Shown here piece by piece: positions 1 through 9,505 of a stretch of 64,000 nt of DNA. The notes beneath the pieces were generated by a model. That model had not been told where the DNA came from, made no database searches, and was given only the letters and a program-made list of their open reading frames with translations. Position 1 is the first letter of the stretch. The number at the start of each line of letters is the position of its first letter. The position numbers and the translations under genes are program-made. Source of the DNA: Comamonas sp. lk (GTDB taxonomy: Bacteria > Pseudomonadota > Gammaproteobacteria > Burkholderiales > Burkholderiaceae_C); NCBI RefSeq assembly GCF_900564145.1, contig NZ_UOOB01000001.1, forward strand, positions 434,001 through 498,000, in the 5' to 3' direction.

Positions 1-100
1 TGGTGCCCATGGCACCGTCCAGAATGACAAGGCGCTTGGCAAGAGTGGCGGGCAGCTCTTGGGCCCGGGTGTACACAGGAAGGTTTTGCGGCTGGCTCAT
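1..100 (-). CDS. metH: Methionine synthase, homocysteine-binding domain, 5' end only
   Basis: Only the first 33 codons lie in the window; the gene continues past the left edge. The peptide begins MSQPQNLPVYTRAQELPATL and reaches LVILDGAMGT, the glycine-rich signature at the start of the homocysteine S-methyltransferase (zinc-binding, B12-dependent) domain. The family transfers a methyl group to homocysteine to make methionine. In many Comamonadaceae the enzyme is split into a short homocysteine-binding gene and a larger cobalamin-binding gene; which form this is cannot be seen here. It is the next minus-strand gene downstream of hutG, about 100 bases away. No cobalamin or SAH riboswitch-sized leader fits in that gap. 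Confidence 0.7.
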   Translation of the reverse strand, partial: MSQPQNLPVYTRAQELPATLAKRLVILDGAMGT

Positions 101-204
101 AGCCTGCCATTGTAGGAAGGTCGGGAGCTGACGACTCCCAGTGTTTGGGTAAACCAGTCATGCCCAAGGTGATCGGGGAGGGTGATCACCTCGGGACAGG
201 GGCT

Positions 205-1032
205 TCAGGCTGCCTGGGATGCCGACTGGGTTTGGGCAAATGCCAGCACGGCTTGCAGCATGCGCTGCAGCGTGGGCTGAATCTGCGCCGCCACCTGGGG
301 CAGGTAGTCAAACGGCATCTGCTCCTGCATATAGCTGGACTGGGTCATTTCCATCTGCACGGCGTGGTAGCCCTTGTCGGGCTGGCCGTAGTTGCGCGTG
401 ATGTAGCCGCCGGTAAAGCGGCCGTTGAGCACGCTGGTGTGCGCAGTGGATTGCTGGGCAATCGCCAGCAGCTCTTCGGCCAGTTGCAGATTGCAACTGC
501 TGCCCTTGCCCGTGCCCAGGTTCATGTCGGGCAGCTTGCCTTCGAAAAAGCGCGGCAGCACGGAGCGGATGCTGTGCGCATCCCAGAGCATGGCCACGCC
601 ATGCTCGTCATGCATGCGGTCCAGCTCGGCGCGCAATTGGCCGTGGTAAGGCTGCCAGTAGAGTTCGCGGCGGCGGGCAATCTCGGCGTCGTCGGGCTCG
701 GCGTCCTTGCTGACGTACAGCGGCGTGTCGTCAAAGCTGTCCACGGGGCACAGGCTGGTCACGCTTTGGCCGGGATAGAGGCTGGCGCCGCTGGGGTCGC
801 GATTCAGGTCGATCACATAGCGCGAATGCGTGGCCACCAGGATGGAGGCTCCCAGCTGCTTGGCAAACTCATACAGCGTGGGCATATGCCAGTCCGTGTC
901 ATGCACCTCGCGGCTTTCAGGCGTGAGCTTGGCGGCAATGTCGGCCGGCACATGGGTGCCGGTGTGGGGCATGGAAATCAGCAGAGGGGCCGTGCCCTGG
1001 TGAAAAACAAAGGGAGGGGTGGATGGGCTCAT
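205..1032 (-). CDS. hutG: N-formylglutamate deformylase
   Basis: The 275-residue protein matches the N-formylglutamate amidohydrolase family: PHTGTHVP near residue 21, a DTDWHM block and MLWDAHSIRS around residue 150, which supply the likely metal ligands. It hydrolyses N-formyl-L-glutamate to glutamate and formate, the last step of the five-enzyme histidine pathway, in the cytoplasm. It lies directly downstream of hutF (45-base gap), which makes its substrate, and is the last hut gene of the minus-strand operon. The ATG at 1032 has only a weak, distant AAGGA upstream. The pairing with HutF makes the call secure. Confidence 0.93.
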   Translation of the reverse strand: MSPSTPPFVFHQGTAPLLISMPHTGTHVPADIAAKLTPESREVHDTDWHMPTLYEFAKQLGASILVATHSRYVIDLNRDPSGASLYPGQSVTSLCPVDSFDDTPLYVSKDAEPDDAEIARRRELYWQPYHGQLRAELDRMHDEHGVAMLWDAHSIRSVLPRFFEGKLPDMNLGTGKGSSCNLQLAEELLAIAQQSTAHTSVLNGRFTGGYITRNYGQPDKGYHAVQMEMTQSSYMQEQMPFDYLPQVAAQIQPTLQRMLQAVLAFAQTQSASQAA

Positions 1033-1077
1033 GGAGCGATTTTCCTTGCTATCAAATACGGAGGTCAGGCATGGAGA

Positions 1078-2502
1078 TCAGGCACTACGCAGCAACTGGC
1101 TACGGGCCCGAACAAAAGCCTGTTGTGCGATTTCGTGCTGCGGGTGACGGCCGGCCTGCACGCGCTGCTTGCCGCCCACCCAGACCTCGGCCACGGCCGA
1201 GGTTCGGTGGCTGGCAAACACATGGCCGGCATGGGCACTGTCGGCAGGCAGGCCGGCCAGGGCCACATGTTCGCCATCCAGCACCACAAAATCGGCTTGC
1301 TGGCCCACGGCCAGACCGGCAATGGCACGCCCCGAAGCCTGGGCACCGCCAGCCACGGCCTGCAAAGTCATGGCGGTGGCCACCTGGGGTTGGCCCGCAC
1401 CGCCCAGCACATTGCGCTGGCGCAGAGCCAGACGCTGGCTGTATTCCAGCATCAGCAGCTCCTCGGCCGCATTCACCGTGGCATGGCTGTCGGAGCCCAC
1501 GCCCCAGCGGCCCCCATTTTGCAGCCACAAAGGCATGTCAAAAATGCCGTCGCCCAGATTGGCCTCGGTGGTCGGGCAGATGCCGGCCACGGCCCCGCTT
1601 CTGGCGGCGCTGGCGTATTCCTCGGGCGTCATATGCGTGGCATGAATCAGGCACCAGCGTTGATCGACGGCGGCATGCTCCATCAGCCACTGCACGGGGC
1701 GCTGGCCGCTCCAGACCAGGCAGTCGTCCACTTCCTGGGTCTGCTCGGCAATGTGGATATGCACCGGAGCCTTGGGTAGCATGGCGTGCAGACCGGCAAC
1801 AGCGGCTTGCAGGCTGTCCGGCGGTACGGCCCGCAGCGAATGCGGAGCCAGGCCCAGATTGGCTTCTTGTGCTTTGCAGATAGGCGCCAGCTGCTGCAAA
1901 AGCGCTAGCATGTTGTCGGTGCTGCGAATAAAGCGGGCCTGATCCTCACGCGGCGGCTTGCCGCCAAAACCGCTGGTCTGGTAGAGCACGGGCAGCAGCG
2001 TCATGCCAATTCCGGTCTTTTGCGCCGCGCGCAGCAGGGCCCGCGACAGCGTGGCGTCGTCGGCATAAGGCTGGCCGCCCAGGTCGTGGTGCACGTAGTG
2101 GAACTCGCAAACCGAGGTGTAGCCGGCTTCCAGCATCTCCAGGTAAAGCCAGGTGGCAATCGCCTCCAGTGCCTCGGGCGACATGCGGTTGGCAAAGCCG
2201 TACATCAGGTTGCGCCAGCTCCAGAAGCTGTCCTGCGCCTGGCCGCGAAATTCCGTCAAGCCGCCGAACGCGCGCTGAAACGCATGCGAGTGCAGATTGG
2301 GCATGCCGGGAATCACCGGGCCGCTGGCCTTGGCGGCGTCCTCCGCCTCGCCGGCTTCGCCGCTTTGTGGGTCCACACCGGTCAGCACTTCGATCAGCTG
2401 ACCGCTCTGGTTCCAGCTCAGCAGTACATTGCGCGCCCATCCCGTGGGCAGCAAGGCATCTGCAGCAAACAAGGTGCGTGAAATGGAGGAAGAAGCAGTC
2501 AT
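1078..2502 (-). CDS. hutF: Formimidoylglutamate deiminase
   Basis: The 474-residue amidohydrolase-superfamily protein carries the metal-binding HxH in GMPNLHSHAFQRA near residue 70 and further ligands in HIHIAEQTQEV and GVGSDSHATVN. It deiminates N-formimidoyl-L-glutamate to N-formylglutamate, and its presence beside hutG defines the five-step route rather than the HutG-formiminoglutamase route. The closest alternatives are guanine deaminase and chlorohydrolase relatives, but the opening FAADALLPTGWARNV and the hut context favour HutF. It sits between the FAD-linked oxidase gene and hutG on the same strand. Confidence 0.93.
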   Translation of the reverse strand: MTASSSISRTLFAADALLPTGWARNVLLSWNQSGQLIEVLTGVDPQSGEAGEAEDAAKASGPVIPGMPNLHSHAFQRAFGGLTEFRGQAQDSFWSWRNLMYGFANRMSPEALEAIATWLYLEMLEAGYTSVCEFHYVHHDLGGQPYADDATLSRALLRAAQKTGIGMTLLPVLYQTSGFGGKPPREDQARFIRSTDNMLALLQQLAPICKAQEANLGLAPHSLRAVPPDSLQAAVAGLHAMLPKAPVHIHIAEQTQEVDDCLVWSGQRPVQWLMEHAAVDQRWCLIHATHMTPEEYASAARSGAVAGICPTTEANLGDGIFDMPLWLQNGGRWGVGSDSHATVNAAEELLMLEYSQRLALRQRNVLGGAGQPQVATAMTLQAVAGGAQASGRAIAGLAVGQQADFVVLDGEHVALAGLPADSAHAGHVFASHRTSAVAEVWVGGKQRVQAGRHPQHEIAQQAFVRARSQLLRSA

Positions 2503-2559
2503 GGTGATGGTTCTCGGTAAGACGGATAAAGCTCAGGCGGCAAAAAATTCATCCATGGT

Positions 2560-3942
2560 CTAGAACACCTTTCCGGGGTTCATCAGCGACAAGGGATCGA
2601 GCGCCAGCTTGATGGCGCGCATGGCAGCCAGCTCTTGGGGCGTGCGGCTGGCATACAGATACGGTTTTTTGTGCAGACCTATGCCGTGCTCGGCCGAGAC
2701 GCTGCCCTTGAAGGCGGCGACCAGGTCGTACAGCTCTTCCTCGACGGCATCGCATTCGCCGTTGACGGTCTTGCCGTCGACGGAGACATGCAGATTGCCG
2801 TCGCCCACATGGCCGAAATACAGGGAATGCTTGCCGGGCCAGCGGGCCGTGAACGCGGCCTCGCAGGCATCGGCAAAGCGGCCGATATCGGCCTGGGGCA
2901 GGCTCACATCAAAGTTGATGGCCGGGTGCATGTGGTTGTTGAGCTCGGCGGGGGCCTCGCGCAGCTTCCACAGCGTCTGGGCCTGGGCCACGGACTGGGC
3001 GACGATGGCGTCCAGCACCTCGCCGGCCTCCATGGCCTGCTCCAGCACTTCCTGCACTTCGGACTGCAGCTGGGCTTCGTCCTTGCCATCGACATTGATC
3101 AAGGCCAGCAGGGGGTGGCGTTCGGCAAACGGCGCGCCGAGCTTGAGCCAGGACAGAGAGGCCTGGACAAAGCTGTCCCACATCAGCTCATAGGCGGCCA
3201 CGCTGTTGCCGAAGCGCGATTGCATGCGCTTGAGCACGGCCAGGGCCGAATCGAAGTCGGGCATGGCCACGAGCGTGGTTGCCGTGGCCTGAGGGGCGGG
3301 ACGCAGGCGCAGCAGCACGCGGGTGACGATGCCCAGCGTGCCTTCGGCGCCTATGAAGAACTGCTTGAGGTCGTAGCCGGTGTTGTTCTTGATCATGGGG
3401 CGCAGCATGGGCAGCACGCTGCCATCGGCCAGCACCACTTCCAGGCCCAGCACCTGATCGCGCATCATGCCGTGCTGCAACACGCCGTTGCCGCCGGCGT
3501 TGGTGGAGACATTGCCGCCAATCTGGCAGCTGCCGCGCGCACCCAGATCCACGCCAAACACCATGCCGACATTGACGGCGGCTTCCTGCACGGTCTGCAG
3601 GGTGACGCCAGCCTGCACCTGCATCAGGCCAGTCTGTGCATTGACTTCCTCAATGGTGTTCATGCGCTCCAGAGACACTGCCACCGCGTCTTGCGCGGGC
3701 ACGGCCGCGCCAGCTAGACCGGTGAGGCCGCCCTGGGGCACGACCGCCACCCGGTGCTGGCTGCACAGGCGCAGCAGCGCGCTCACGTCCTCGGTGCTGC
3801 GCGGGCGCACCAGGGCCAGGGGCTGCACGGGCGGCGTGCCGCTCCAGTCGGTCCAGAAGCGCTCGGGCACTTCGGCGCCGCGCTGCGCCACATCGGCGCC
3901 CAGGGTGGAAATCAGTTGCTCAAGAAATTGTTCGCGGGACAT
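2560..3942 (-). CDS. FAD-linked oxidase, GlcD / D-2-hydroxyacid dehydrogenase type
   Basis: The 460-residue protein has an N-terminal FAD-binding (PCMH-type) domain with PQGGLTGLAGAAVP and GGNVSTNAGGNGVLQHGM, and a C-terminal FAD-oxidase domain with YFGHVGDGNLHVSV and SAEHGIGLHKKPYL. The family oxidises 2-hydroxyacids such as D-lactate, glycolate or D-2-hydroxyglutarate. The start at 3942 (MSREQF) is chosen because a longer reading to 4059 would run into hutI. It sits between hutI and hutF, with gaps of 28 and 57 bases, so it appears co-transcribed with the hut genes although no histidine-pathway step needs it. A role on a glutamate or 2-oxoglutarate-derived hydroxyacid is only inference. Confidence 0.85.
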   Translation of the reverse strand: MSREQFLEQLISTLGADVAQRGAEVPERFWTDWSGTPPVQPLALVRPRSTEDVSALLRLCSQHRVAVVPQGGLTGLAGAAVPAQDAVAVSLERMNTIEEVNAQTGLMQVQAGVTLQTVQEAAVNVGMVFGVDLGARGSCQIGGNVSTNAGGNGVLQHGMMRDQVLGLEVVLADGSVLPMLRPMIKNNTGYDLKQFFIGAEGTLGIVTRVLLRLRPAPQATATTLVAMPDFDSALAVLKRMQSRFGNSVAAYELMWDSFVQASLSWLKLGAPFAERHPLLALINVDGKDEAQLQSEVQEVLEQAMEAGEVLDAIVAQSVAQAQTLWKLREAPAELNNHMHPAINFDVSLPQADIGRFADACEAAFTARWPGKHSLYFGHVGDGNLHVSVDGKTVNGECDAVEEELYDLVAAFKGSVSAEHGIGLHKKPYLYASRTPQELAAMRAIKLALDPLSLMNPGKVF

Positions 3943-3970
3943 AAAAGCCTTTCTAGTGCTTTCTCCCTGC

Positions 3971-5245
3971 TCAAGCCTTTGCCGGTGCAAATACCTTGCC
4001 TTGTCGCACGATGGTACAGCGGGGCTTGCTGCCAAACCAGTAGGCCAGCTCGGCCGCATGTTGCACCGGCCACAACACGAAGTTGGCCGGGCGCTGGGCG
4101 GCGATCAGGCCTTGCTCATGCTGCAGACCCAGGGCCTGCGCCGCATGGGTGGTGATGCCGGCCAGTGCCTCGGGCACGGTCAGGCGAAACAGCGTGCAGG
4201 CCATATTGGCCATCAGCAGCAGACTCAAACACGGAGACGTGCCGGGATTGTGATCCGTAGAAACGGCCATCGGCACCTTGGCGGCTCTCAAAGCGTCAAT
4301 CGGCGGCACTTTGGTGTCGCGCAGCGTATAAAAAGCGCCGGGCAGCAGCACGGCCACGGTGCCGGCGGCCTTCATTTCGGCAATGCCGTGCTCGGACAAA
4401 TGCTCGATATGGTCGCAAGACAGGGCGCCGTACTGCGCCGCCAATGCCGCGCCTTCCATGTTCGACAACTGCTCGGCATGCAGCTTGACAGGCAGGCCCA
4501 GGGCCTTGGCGGCCTGGAAGACCTGTTCGGTCTCGGCCAGCGAAAAAGCAATGCGCTCGCAGAACACGTCCACTGCGTCGACCAGCCCTTCGGCGGCTAG
4601 CGCGGGCAGCATCACCTTGCTGACCAGATCGGTGTATTCCTGGCTGCGGCCCGCATACTCGGGCGGCAAGGCGTGGGCACCCAGAAACGTGGTACGCACC
4701 GTCACGCCGCACAGCTGGCCCAGGCGGCGCGCCACGCGCAGCTGCTTGCGTTCATGCTCCAGTGCCAGGCCGTAGCCCGACTTGATCTCGATGGCCGTCA
4801 CGCCTTCATCCAGCAACTGCTGCAGGCGCGGCAGGGCCAGCGCCAGCAGCTCGTCCTCGCTGGCCTCGCGTGTGGCCTTGACGCTGGAGACAATGCCACC
4901 GCCGGCCTTGGCCACCTCTTCATAGCTGGCGCCGGCCAGGCGCATGGCAAATTCGTTGGCGCGCTCGCCGCCATAGACCAGATGGGTATGGCAGTCGATC
5001 AGGCCCGGCGTGACCAACTGGCCGCCTCCGTCATGCGCAGGCAAGCCCTGGTATTGCGCGGGCAGAGCCTCTTGCGCGCCCACCCAGACCACTTGGCCCT
5101 GCTGCACCACGATGCTGGCCAGCGCGCCGTCGGCAATGGCGGCATCGGCAGCATCGGTCTTGAACAGGCCCGGTGCCAGACGCAGGTTGTGCCAGCGTCC
5201 ATCGGCCGAGGAGGGGGCTGCAGGTTCGGGGAAGGTGGGCGTCAT
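3971..5245 (-). CDS. hutI: Imidazolonepropionase
   Basis: The 424-residue amidohydrolase shows the HutI metal site in [20 protein letters not shown], the IEIKSGYGL segment, and a histidine/aspartate region ending in [12 protein letters not shown]. It opens the imidazolone ring of 4-imidazolone-5-propionate to give N-formimidoylglutamate. The ATG at 5245 is preferred over an upstream ATG at 5293 because GGAG lies about eight bases before it and the added 16 residues look nonspecific. About 150 bases separate it from hutD upstream; that gap holds one AT-rich stretch and no gene. Confidence 0.95.
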   Translation of the reverse strand: MTPTFPEPAAPSSADGRWHNLRLAPGLFKTDAADAAIADGALASIVVQQGQVVWVGAQEALPAQYQGLPAHDGGGQLVTPGLIDCHTHLVYGGERANEFAMRLAGASYEEVAKAGGGIVSSVKATREASEDELLALALPRLQQLLDEGVTAIEIKSGYGLALEHERKQLRVARRLGQLCGVTVRTTFLGAHALPPEYAGRSQEYTDLVSKVMLPALAAEGLVDAVDVFCERIAFSLAETEQVFQAAKALGLPVKLHAEQLSNMEGAALAAQYGALSCDHIEHLSEHGIAEMKAAGTVAVLLPGAFYTLRDTKVPPIDALRAAKVPMAVSTDHNPGTSPCLSLLLMANMACTLFRLTVPEALAGITTHAAQALGLQHEQGLIAAQRPANFVLWPVQHAAELAYWFGSKPRCTIVRQGKVFAPAKA

Positions 5246-5393
5246 AAGGGCACTCCGGTGCGACGAGTCAATCGATGGGCGTGGATGCGCCATGAAACAA
5301 GGAATTTCATAGCGAGTAGCGCATGATCTTGTTCAGTTTCAAGCTGGTTTTATTTGTAGTTTGAACACTGACAAGTGCCATACGCTTTTATTT

Positions 5394-5978
5394 TTATAGC
5401 GATGGTGTCAGGCTGACCCATACCAGATGAGCGCCTGTTTGCTGTGGCGTCAAAGTGAGCGTCTCGGGCAGGGGCTGGGATGGCGACCACCACAGGCCCT
5501 GGCAGGGCTCCAGCAGCGTCTCGGCGGCGGCTTTCCAGCGGCCGTCCAGCACCATGCACAGGCCTGCCGGGCTGTCGGGGGTCAGGCTGCCGTGCTCGGC
5601 CGACATGACTTGCACCGCAGCACTCCATTGTCCGCGCCGGGTCATCACATTGAAGTCGGTGGAGGTGCCGCCCAGCAGCGTGCAGTCCAGCGCCACATCG
5701 CCAGAAAACGCAAACGGCTGCCAGCGTCGCTGCAGCGCGTGATGGATGCCGGCCTGGTGAGCGACCAGTTGTACGCCGTCGCCGTCCAGCAGCATGATCT
5801 GCCGGTCAATGCCGGCAAACGCCGAAAACGGCCCCGCCTGGGCAATCGTCGCCACGCTGACGCGCCAGGCAAAACTGTCCATGCCCGCCCCCGGTGGAAA
5901 ACACACGATCTCGCGCGTGCTGCCGCCCCCGTTCTTCCAGGGGCTGTGGGGAATCTGGTTCAGATCAAAACGTTGCAT
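5394..5978 (-). CDS. hutD: HutD-family protein of histidine utilisation
   Basis: The 194-residue protein starts MQRFDLNQIPHSPWKNGGGS and has FAWRVSVATIAQAGPFSAF and GIDRQIMLLDGDGV, the bicupin pattern of the HutD/Ves family. HutD is not an enzyme of the pathway. In Pseudomonas it is reported to moderate hut expression, possibly by binding a pathway intermediate; that role is assumed here by homology. It lies between hutU and hutI on the same strand, separated from hutU by a repeat-containing gap. Confidence 0.88.
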   Translation of the reverse strand: MQRFDLNQIPHSPWKNGGGSTREIVCFPPGAGMDSFAWRVSVATIAQAGPFSAFAGIDRQIMLLDGDGVQLVAHQAGIHHALQRRWQPFAFSGDVALDCTLLGGTSTDFNVMTRRGQWSAAVQVMSAEHGSLTPDSPAGLCMVLDGRWKAAAETLLEPCQGLWWSPSQPLPETLTLTPQQTGAHLVWVSLTPSL

Positions 5979-6019
5979 GGATCAAAGGTTCTTGAATGTC
6001 GCCAAAGCGTTGAAAACAA

Positions 6020-6125
6020 GCATGCCCCATGCGCGAGATGCCCGGCAAGGGCCTGGGCGGCCCCGCCGCCCCGCAGCAAAGGGCATCGTCCCCCTTGGGG
6101 GAAGGCGCGCAAGCGCCTCAGGGGG
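6020..6125 (-). repeat. Intergenic repeat copy 1 (CCCCCTGAGGCGC family)
   Basis: The gap between hutU and hutD contains CCCCCTTGGGGG followed by GGCGCGCAAGCGCC, both self-complementary. Read on the minus strand the segment matches the plus-strand segment at 10241-10336 over nearly its whole length: both start CCCCCTGAG, pass GGGGACGA, GCTGCG and GGC, and end in GGGCATGC or GGGGCATGC. This is a dispersed repeat with hairpin-forming ends rather than gene remnant. Confidence 0.7.
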
Positions 6126-6131
6126 TAACGA

Positions 6132-7853
6132 TCACTTCACCATCGGCAGATTCAGGCCATGGCGCTTGGAGGCTTCCACGGCGATCTCGTAGCCGGCATC
6201 GGCATGGCGCATCACGCCGGTGGCGGGGTCGTTCCACAGCACGCGGTTCAGGCGGGCTGCGGCTTCATCGGTACCGTCGGCCACGATGACCACGCCGGCG
6301 TGTTGCGAGTAGCCCATGCCCACGCCACCGCCGTGGTGCAGGCTGACCCAGGTGGCGCCGCCGGCGGTGTTCAGCAGGGCGTTGAGCAGCGGCCAGTCGG
6401 ACACGGCATCGGTGCCGTCCTTCATGGCTTCGGTTTCGCGGTTGGGGCTGGCAACGGAGCCGCAGTCCAGGTGATCGCGGCCGATCACGACGGGGGCCTT
6501 GAGTTCGCCGTTCTTGACCATTTCATTGAAGGCCAGAGCCGCTTTGTGGCGCTCGCCCAGGCCCAGCCAGCAGATGCGCGATGGCAGGCCCTGGAAGGCG
6601 ATGCGCTCGCGCGCCATGTCCAGCCAGCGGTGGGTGTGCTTGTTGTCGGGGAACAGTTCCTTGATCTTGGCGTCGGTCTTGTAGATGTCCTCGGGATCGC
6701 CGGACAGAGCGACCCAGCGGAACGGGCCCTTGCCTTCGCAGAACAGCGGACGGATGTAGGCGGGCACAAAGCCGGGGAAGTCGAAAGCGTTCTTCACGCC
6801 TTCGTCCAGCGCCACCTGGCGGATGTTGTTGCCGTAGTCCACCGTGGGAATGCCCATGGCCTGGAAGTCCAGCATGGCTTGCACGTGTACGGCGCAGCCC
6901 TTGGCCGCAGCCTTGGTCAGGGTGGGGTGCTGGCCGGGGTCGGCGGCAGCGGCGTTCCATTGCTCCACGGTCCAGCCCACGGGCAGGTAGCCGTTGACCA
7001 GGTCGTGAGCCGAGGTCTGGTCGGTCACGATATCGGGCTTAGGGCCGCCGGCCTTGGCGCGCTTGACCAGCTCGGGCAGGATTTCGGCCGCATTGCCCAG
7101 CAGGGCGATGGACACGGCTTCACCCTTTTCGGTGTGGTGCTTGATCAGGGCCAGAGCGTCGTCGATGTCCTTGGCCTGCTTGTCCACATAGCGGGTGCGC
7201 AGACGGAAGTCGATGCTGGACTGCTTGCATTCGATGGCCAGCACGCAGGCACCGGCCAGCACGCCTGCCAGAGGCTGTGCGCCGCCCATGCCGCCCAGGC
7301 CGGCCGTCAGAATCCACTTGCCGGTCAGGTCGTTGTTGTAATGCTGGCGGCCGGCTTCGACAAAGGTCTCGAACGTGCCTTGCACAATGCCTTGTGCGCC
7401 GATGTAAATCCAGCTGCCGGCCGTCATCTGGCCGTACATGAACAGACCCTTCTGGTCCAGCTCGTTGAACTTTTCCCAGTTGGCCCACTTGGGCACCAGA
7501 TTGGAGTTGGCCAGCAGCACGCGCGGTGCATCGGGATGGGTCTTGAACACGCCCACGGGCTTGCCGGACTGGATCAACAACGATTCGTCGGCTTCCAGCT
7601 TCTTGAGTTGGGCCAGAATTTCGTCATAGCACTCCCAGTTGCGGGCCGCGCGGCCGATGCCGCCGTACACCACCAGAGCCTTGGGGTTCTCGGCCACATC
7701 GGGGTCCAGATTGTTCTGCAGCATGCGGTAGGCGGCTTCGGCCAGCCAGTTCTTGCAGTGCAGCTCGCTGCCGCGAGGCGCGCGGATTTCGCGGCTGGCG
7801 TCGTAGCGTGGATCTTGCTTGGAGGCGCTGAGGATGGCGTCGTTGGCGTTCAT
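6132..7853 (-). CDS. hutU: Urocanate hydratase
   Basis: The 573-residue protein is full length for urocanase. It contains the NAD-binding [29 protein letters not shown], the conserved [17 protein letters not shown] with the active-site cysteine region, and the C-terminal [15 protein letters not shown]. It hydrates urocanate to 4-imidazolone-5-propionate using tightly bound NAD+. Two ATGs are six bases apart; AAGGA is one base from the first (7859) but seven bases from the second (7853), so 7853 is the better start. It follows the NCS1 permease gene by 46 bases and is probably in the same transcript. Confidence 0.96.
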   Translation of the reverse strand: MNANDAILSASKQDPRYDASREIRAPRGSELHCKNWLAEAAYRMLQNNLDPDVAENPKALVVYGGIGRAARNWECYDEILAQLKKLEADESLLIQSGKPVGVFKTHPDAPRVLLANSNLVPKWANWEKFNELDQKGLFMYGQMTAGSWIYIGAQGIVQGTFETFVEAGRQHYNNDLTGKWILTAGLGGMGGAQPLAGVLAGACVLAIECKQSSIDFRLRTRYVDKQAKDIDDALALIKHHTEKGEAVSIALLGNAAEILPELVKRAKAGGPKPDIVTDQTSAHDLVNGYLPVGWTVEQWNAAAADPGQHPTLTKAAAKGCAVHVQAMLDFQAMGIPTVDYGNNIRQVALDEGVKNAFDFPGFVPAYIRPLFCEGKGPFRWVALSGDPEDIYKTDAKIKELFPDNKHTHRWLDMARERIAFQGLPSRICWLGLGERHKAALAFNEMVKNGELKAPVVIGRDHLDCGSVASPNRETEAMKDGTDAVSDWPLLNALLNTAGGATWVSLHHGGGVGMGYSQHAGVVIVADGTDEAAARLNRVLWNDPATGVMRHADAGYEIAVEASKRHGLNLPMVK

Positions 7854-7899
7854 GTTCATGTCCTTCAGGTTGGAATTGGGGGAGCAGTCGGCCTGCGGA

Positions 7900-9360
7900 T
7901 CAGGCCAGAGAGGTTCGGAGTTCGGAGGCGCGGGAAGCGGCGGCGGGCGCGGCTGCCGGCGTTGGGTAAATCATCTGTGCCGGCACTTTCATGCTGCGCT
8001 TGGCCAGGGGGTAGTACACCAGCGAGGTCACCACCAAGCTCACGATCCAGGAGATGTCGGCACCATGCAATGCCACGGCGATGGGACCTTTGTACATGGC
8101 CTGGTTCAGAAAGGGAATCTGAATCACGACACCCATCACATAGCAGCCCAGGGCGACCCAGTTGTAGGCGCCGTAGCGGCCTTCGGCGGAGTACAGCGCA
8201 GGGATGTCCACTTTTTCCTTGGAGACCAGGTAGTAGTCCACCAGATTGACCGCGCTCCATGGCACGAACACGGCCAGCAGCAGCAGCACGAAATTCTTGA
8301 AATTGTTCAGGAAGTCCGAACTGGCCAGCAAGGCCACCAGCATGGACAGCATCACAAAGCCGACGATGTAGACCACACGGGTGGTGGGCGAGAACTGTTT
8401 CTTGGCGTTGAAGCCGCTGGCCGTGGTCAGAATGCTCATGAAGCCGCCATAGGCGTTCAGGCAGTTCACTGTCAGCTTGCCGCTGACGATAACCAGATAG
8501 ATGAGCACCGCCAGCGGGCCGGCCAGTTCGCCCATGAAACCGACCTGGTTCTTCAGGAAGTTGCCGCCCAGGGCCGCCACCAGCACGCCAAAAGTCATGG
8601 CCAGCTGAGCACCGATGGTGCTGCCCAGGAAGGTGTTCCAGAACGAGGAGGACACCGAGGTGTTGGAAGGCAGGTAGCGAGAATAGTCGGCCACATAGGG
8701 CGCAAACGTCATCTGCCAACCGGCCGACAGCGCCATGCTCAGCAGCAAGGTGGCCCAGGTGAAAGGCTTTTGACCAAAGGCGGTGGCCACGTCGTACTGG
8801 TGGAACAGCTGCCAGGCCAGGTAGCCAAAGCCCAGGATGCCGATCACGGTGGCGATACGGCCCACGGTGTGGATCAGCTTGTAGCCCACGACGGCGACGA
8901 AAGCCGTCAGGCCGCCGAAGATCAGGATGCCGACATAGGGCGTCTCCACCCCCAGCATGCGGTTGATGGCCTGGCCCGAAAGCACGGTGCCCGTGGCGGC
9001 AAAGCCCAGATACATCAGGATCACCAGCAGCAGCGGCAGGGCTGCACCCTTGACGCCGAACTGCACCCGGCTGGAGATCATCTGCGGCAGACCCAGGCGC
9101 GGGCCTTGGGCGGAGTGCAGTGCCATGACGATGCCGCCCAGGATGTTGCCTATCAGCAGGCCGATGATGGCCGTCATGGCCTCGGCGCCAAACACCACGG
9201 CCAGTGCGCCATCGACCACGGCGGTGATCTGCAGATTGGCGCCGAACCAGAGCGTCATCTGGCTGTGCGGCGTGCCGTGGCGTTCCGACTCCGGAACCAT
9301 GTCTATGGTCCGGGTCTCCACATGGCTCGCCAGCCCCGTTGCGGTTGATTGATTGCTCAT
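7900..9360 (-). CDS. NCS1-family permease (CodB-like) of the hut operon
   Basis: The 486-residue hydrophobic protein has about 12 predicted membrane spans and the NCS1 (nucleobase/cation symporter) opening [16 protein letters not shown] (here [13 protein letters not shown]) followed by [19 protein letters not shown]. The family moves cytosine, allantoin, hydantoins and related rings with H+ or Na+. As first gene of the hut operon it probably imports histidine, urocanate or another imidazole; the exact substrate cannot be read from sequence. The ATG at 9360 has GGAG nine bases upstream and is preferred over a TTG at 9375. Divergent from hutC. Confidence 0.85.
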   Translation of the reverse strand: MSNQSTATGLASHVETRTIDMVPESERHGTPHSQMTLWFGANLQITAVVDGALAVVFGAEAMTAIIGLLIGNILGGIVMALHSAQGPRLGLPQMISSRVQFGVKGAALPLLLVILMYLGFAATGTVLSGQAINRMLGVETPYVGILIFGGLTAFVAVVGYKLIHTVGRIATVIGILGFGYLAWQLFHQYDVATAFGQKPFTWATLLLSMALSAGWQMTFAPYVADYSRYLPSNTSVSSSFWNTFLGSTIGAQLAMTFGVLVAALGGNFLKNQVGFMGELAGPLAVLIYLVIVSGKLTVNCLNAYGGFMSILTTASGFNAKKQFSPTTRVVYIVGFVMLSMLVALLASSDFLNNFKNFVLLLLAVFVPWSAVNLVDYYLVSKEKVDIPALYSAEGRYGAYNWVALGCYVMGVVIQIPFLNQAMYKGPIAVALHGADISWIVSLVVTSLVYYPLAKRSMKVPAQMIYPTPAAAPAAASRASELRTSLA

Positions 9361-9400
9361 TTGGACGGTCTCCAATCTCGGTATGCTTGCGCTAAATATC

Positions 9401-9441
9401 CATACAACTTTTGATTAATGATCTAAAGTTGTCTATACCAA
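9401..9441. promoter_or_regulatory. Candidate HutC operator between hutC and the hut operon
   Basis: The 145-base divergent region contains the inverted arms ACAACTTT (9404-9411) and AAAGTTGT (9425-9432), 13 bases apart. Overlapping the right arm is TTGTCTATACCAA (9429-9441), which matches ten of twelve positions of the HutC-type TTGTATATACAA palindrome found intact elsewhere in this window. The position suits repression of both the permease-hutUDI operon and hutC itself. Confidence 0.55.
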
Positions 9442-9505
9442 TTTTCATGGTTTACTCAGCCCCGCGTCAATCATCTTTACGGGCGTTTTTGTCAGAACAA
9501 ACCCT

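Noticed and set aside
101..204. Cobalamin or SAH riboswitch before metH
   Set aside because: The gap to hutG is about 100 bases and lacks the conserved cores of those RNAs.
145..1779. Long plus-strand open frame opposite hutG and hutF (and similar ones opposite hutU, recQ, gatA and serA)
   Set aside because: High-GC third-position bias gives long antisense frames; the products are repetitive His/Gly/Gln-rich and lack any family signature, while the minus-strand genes are well-known enzymes.
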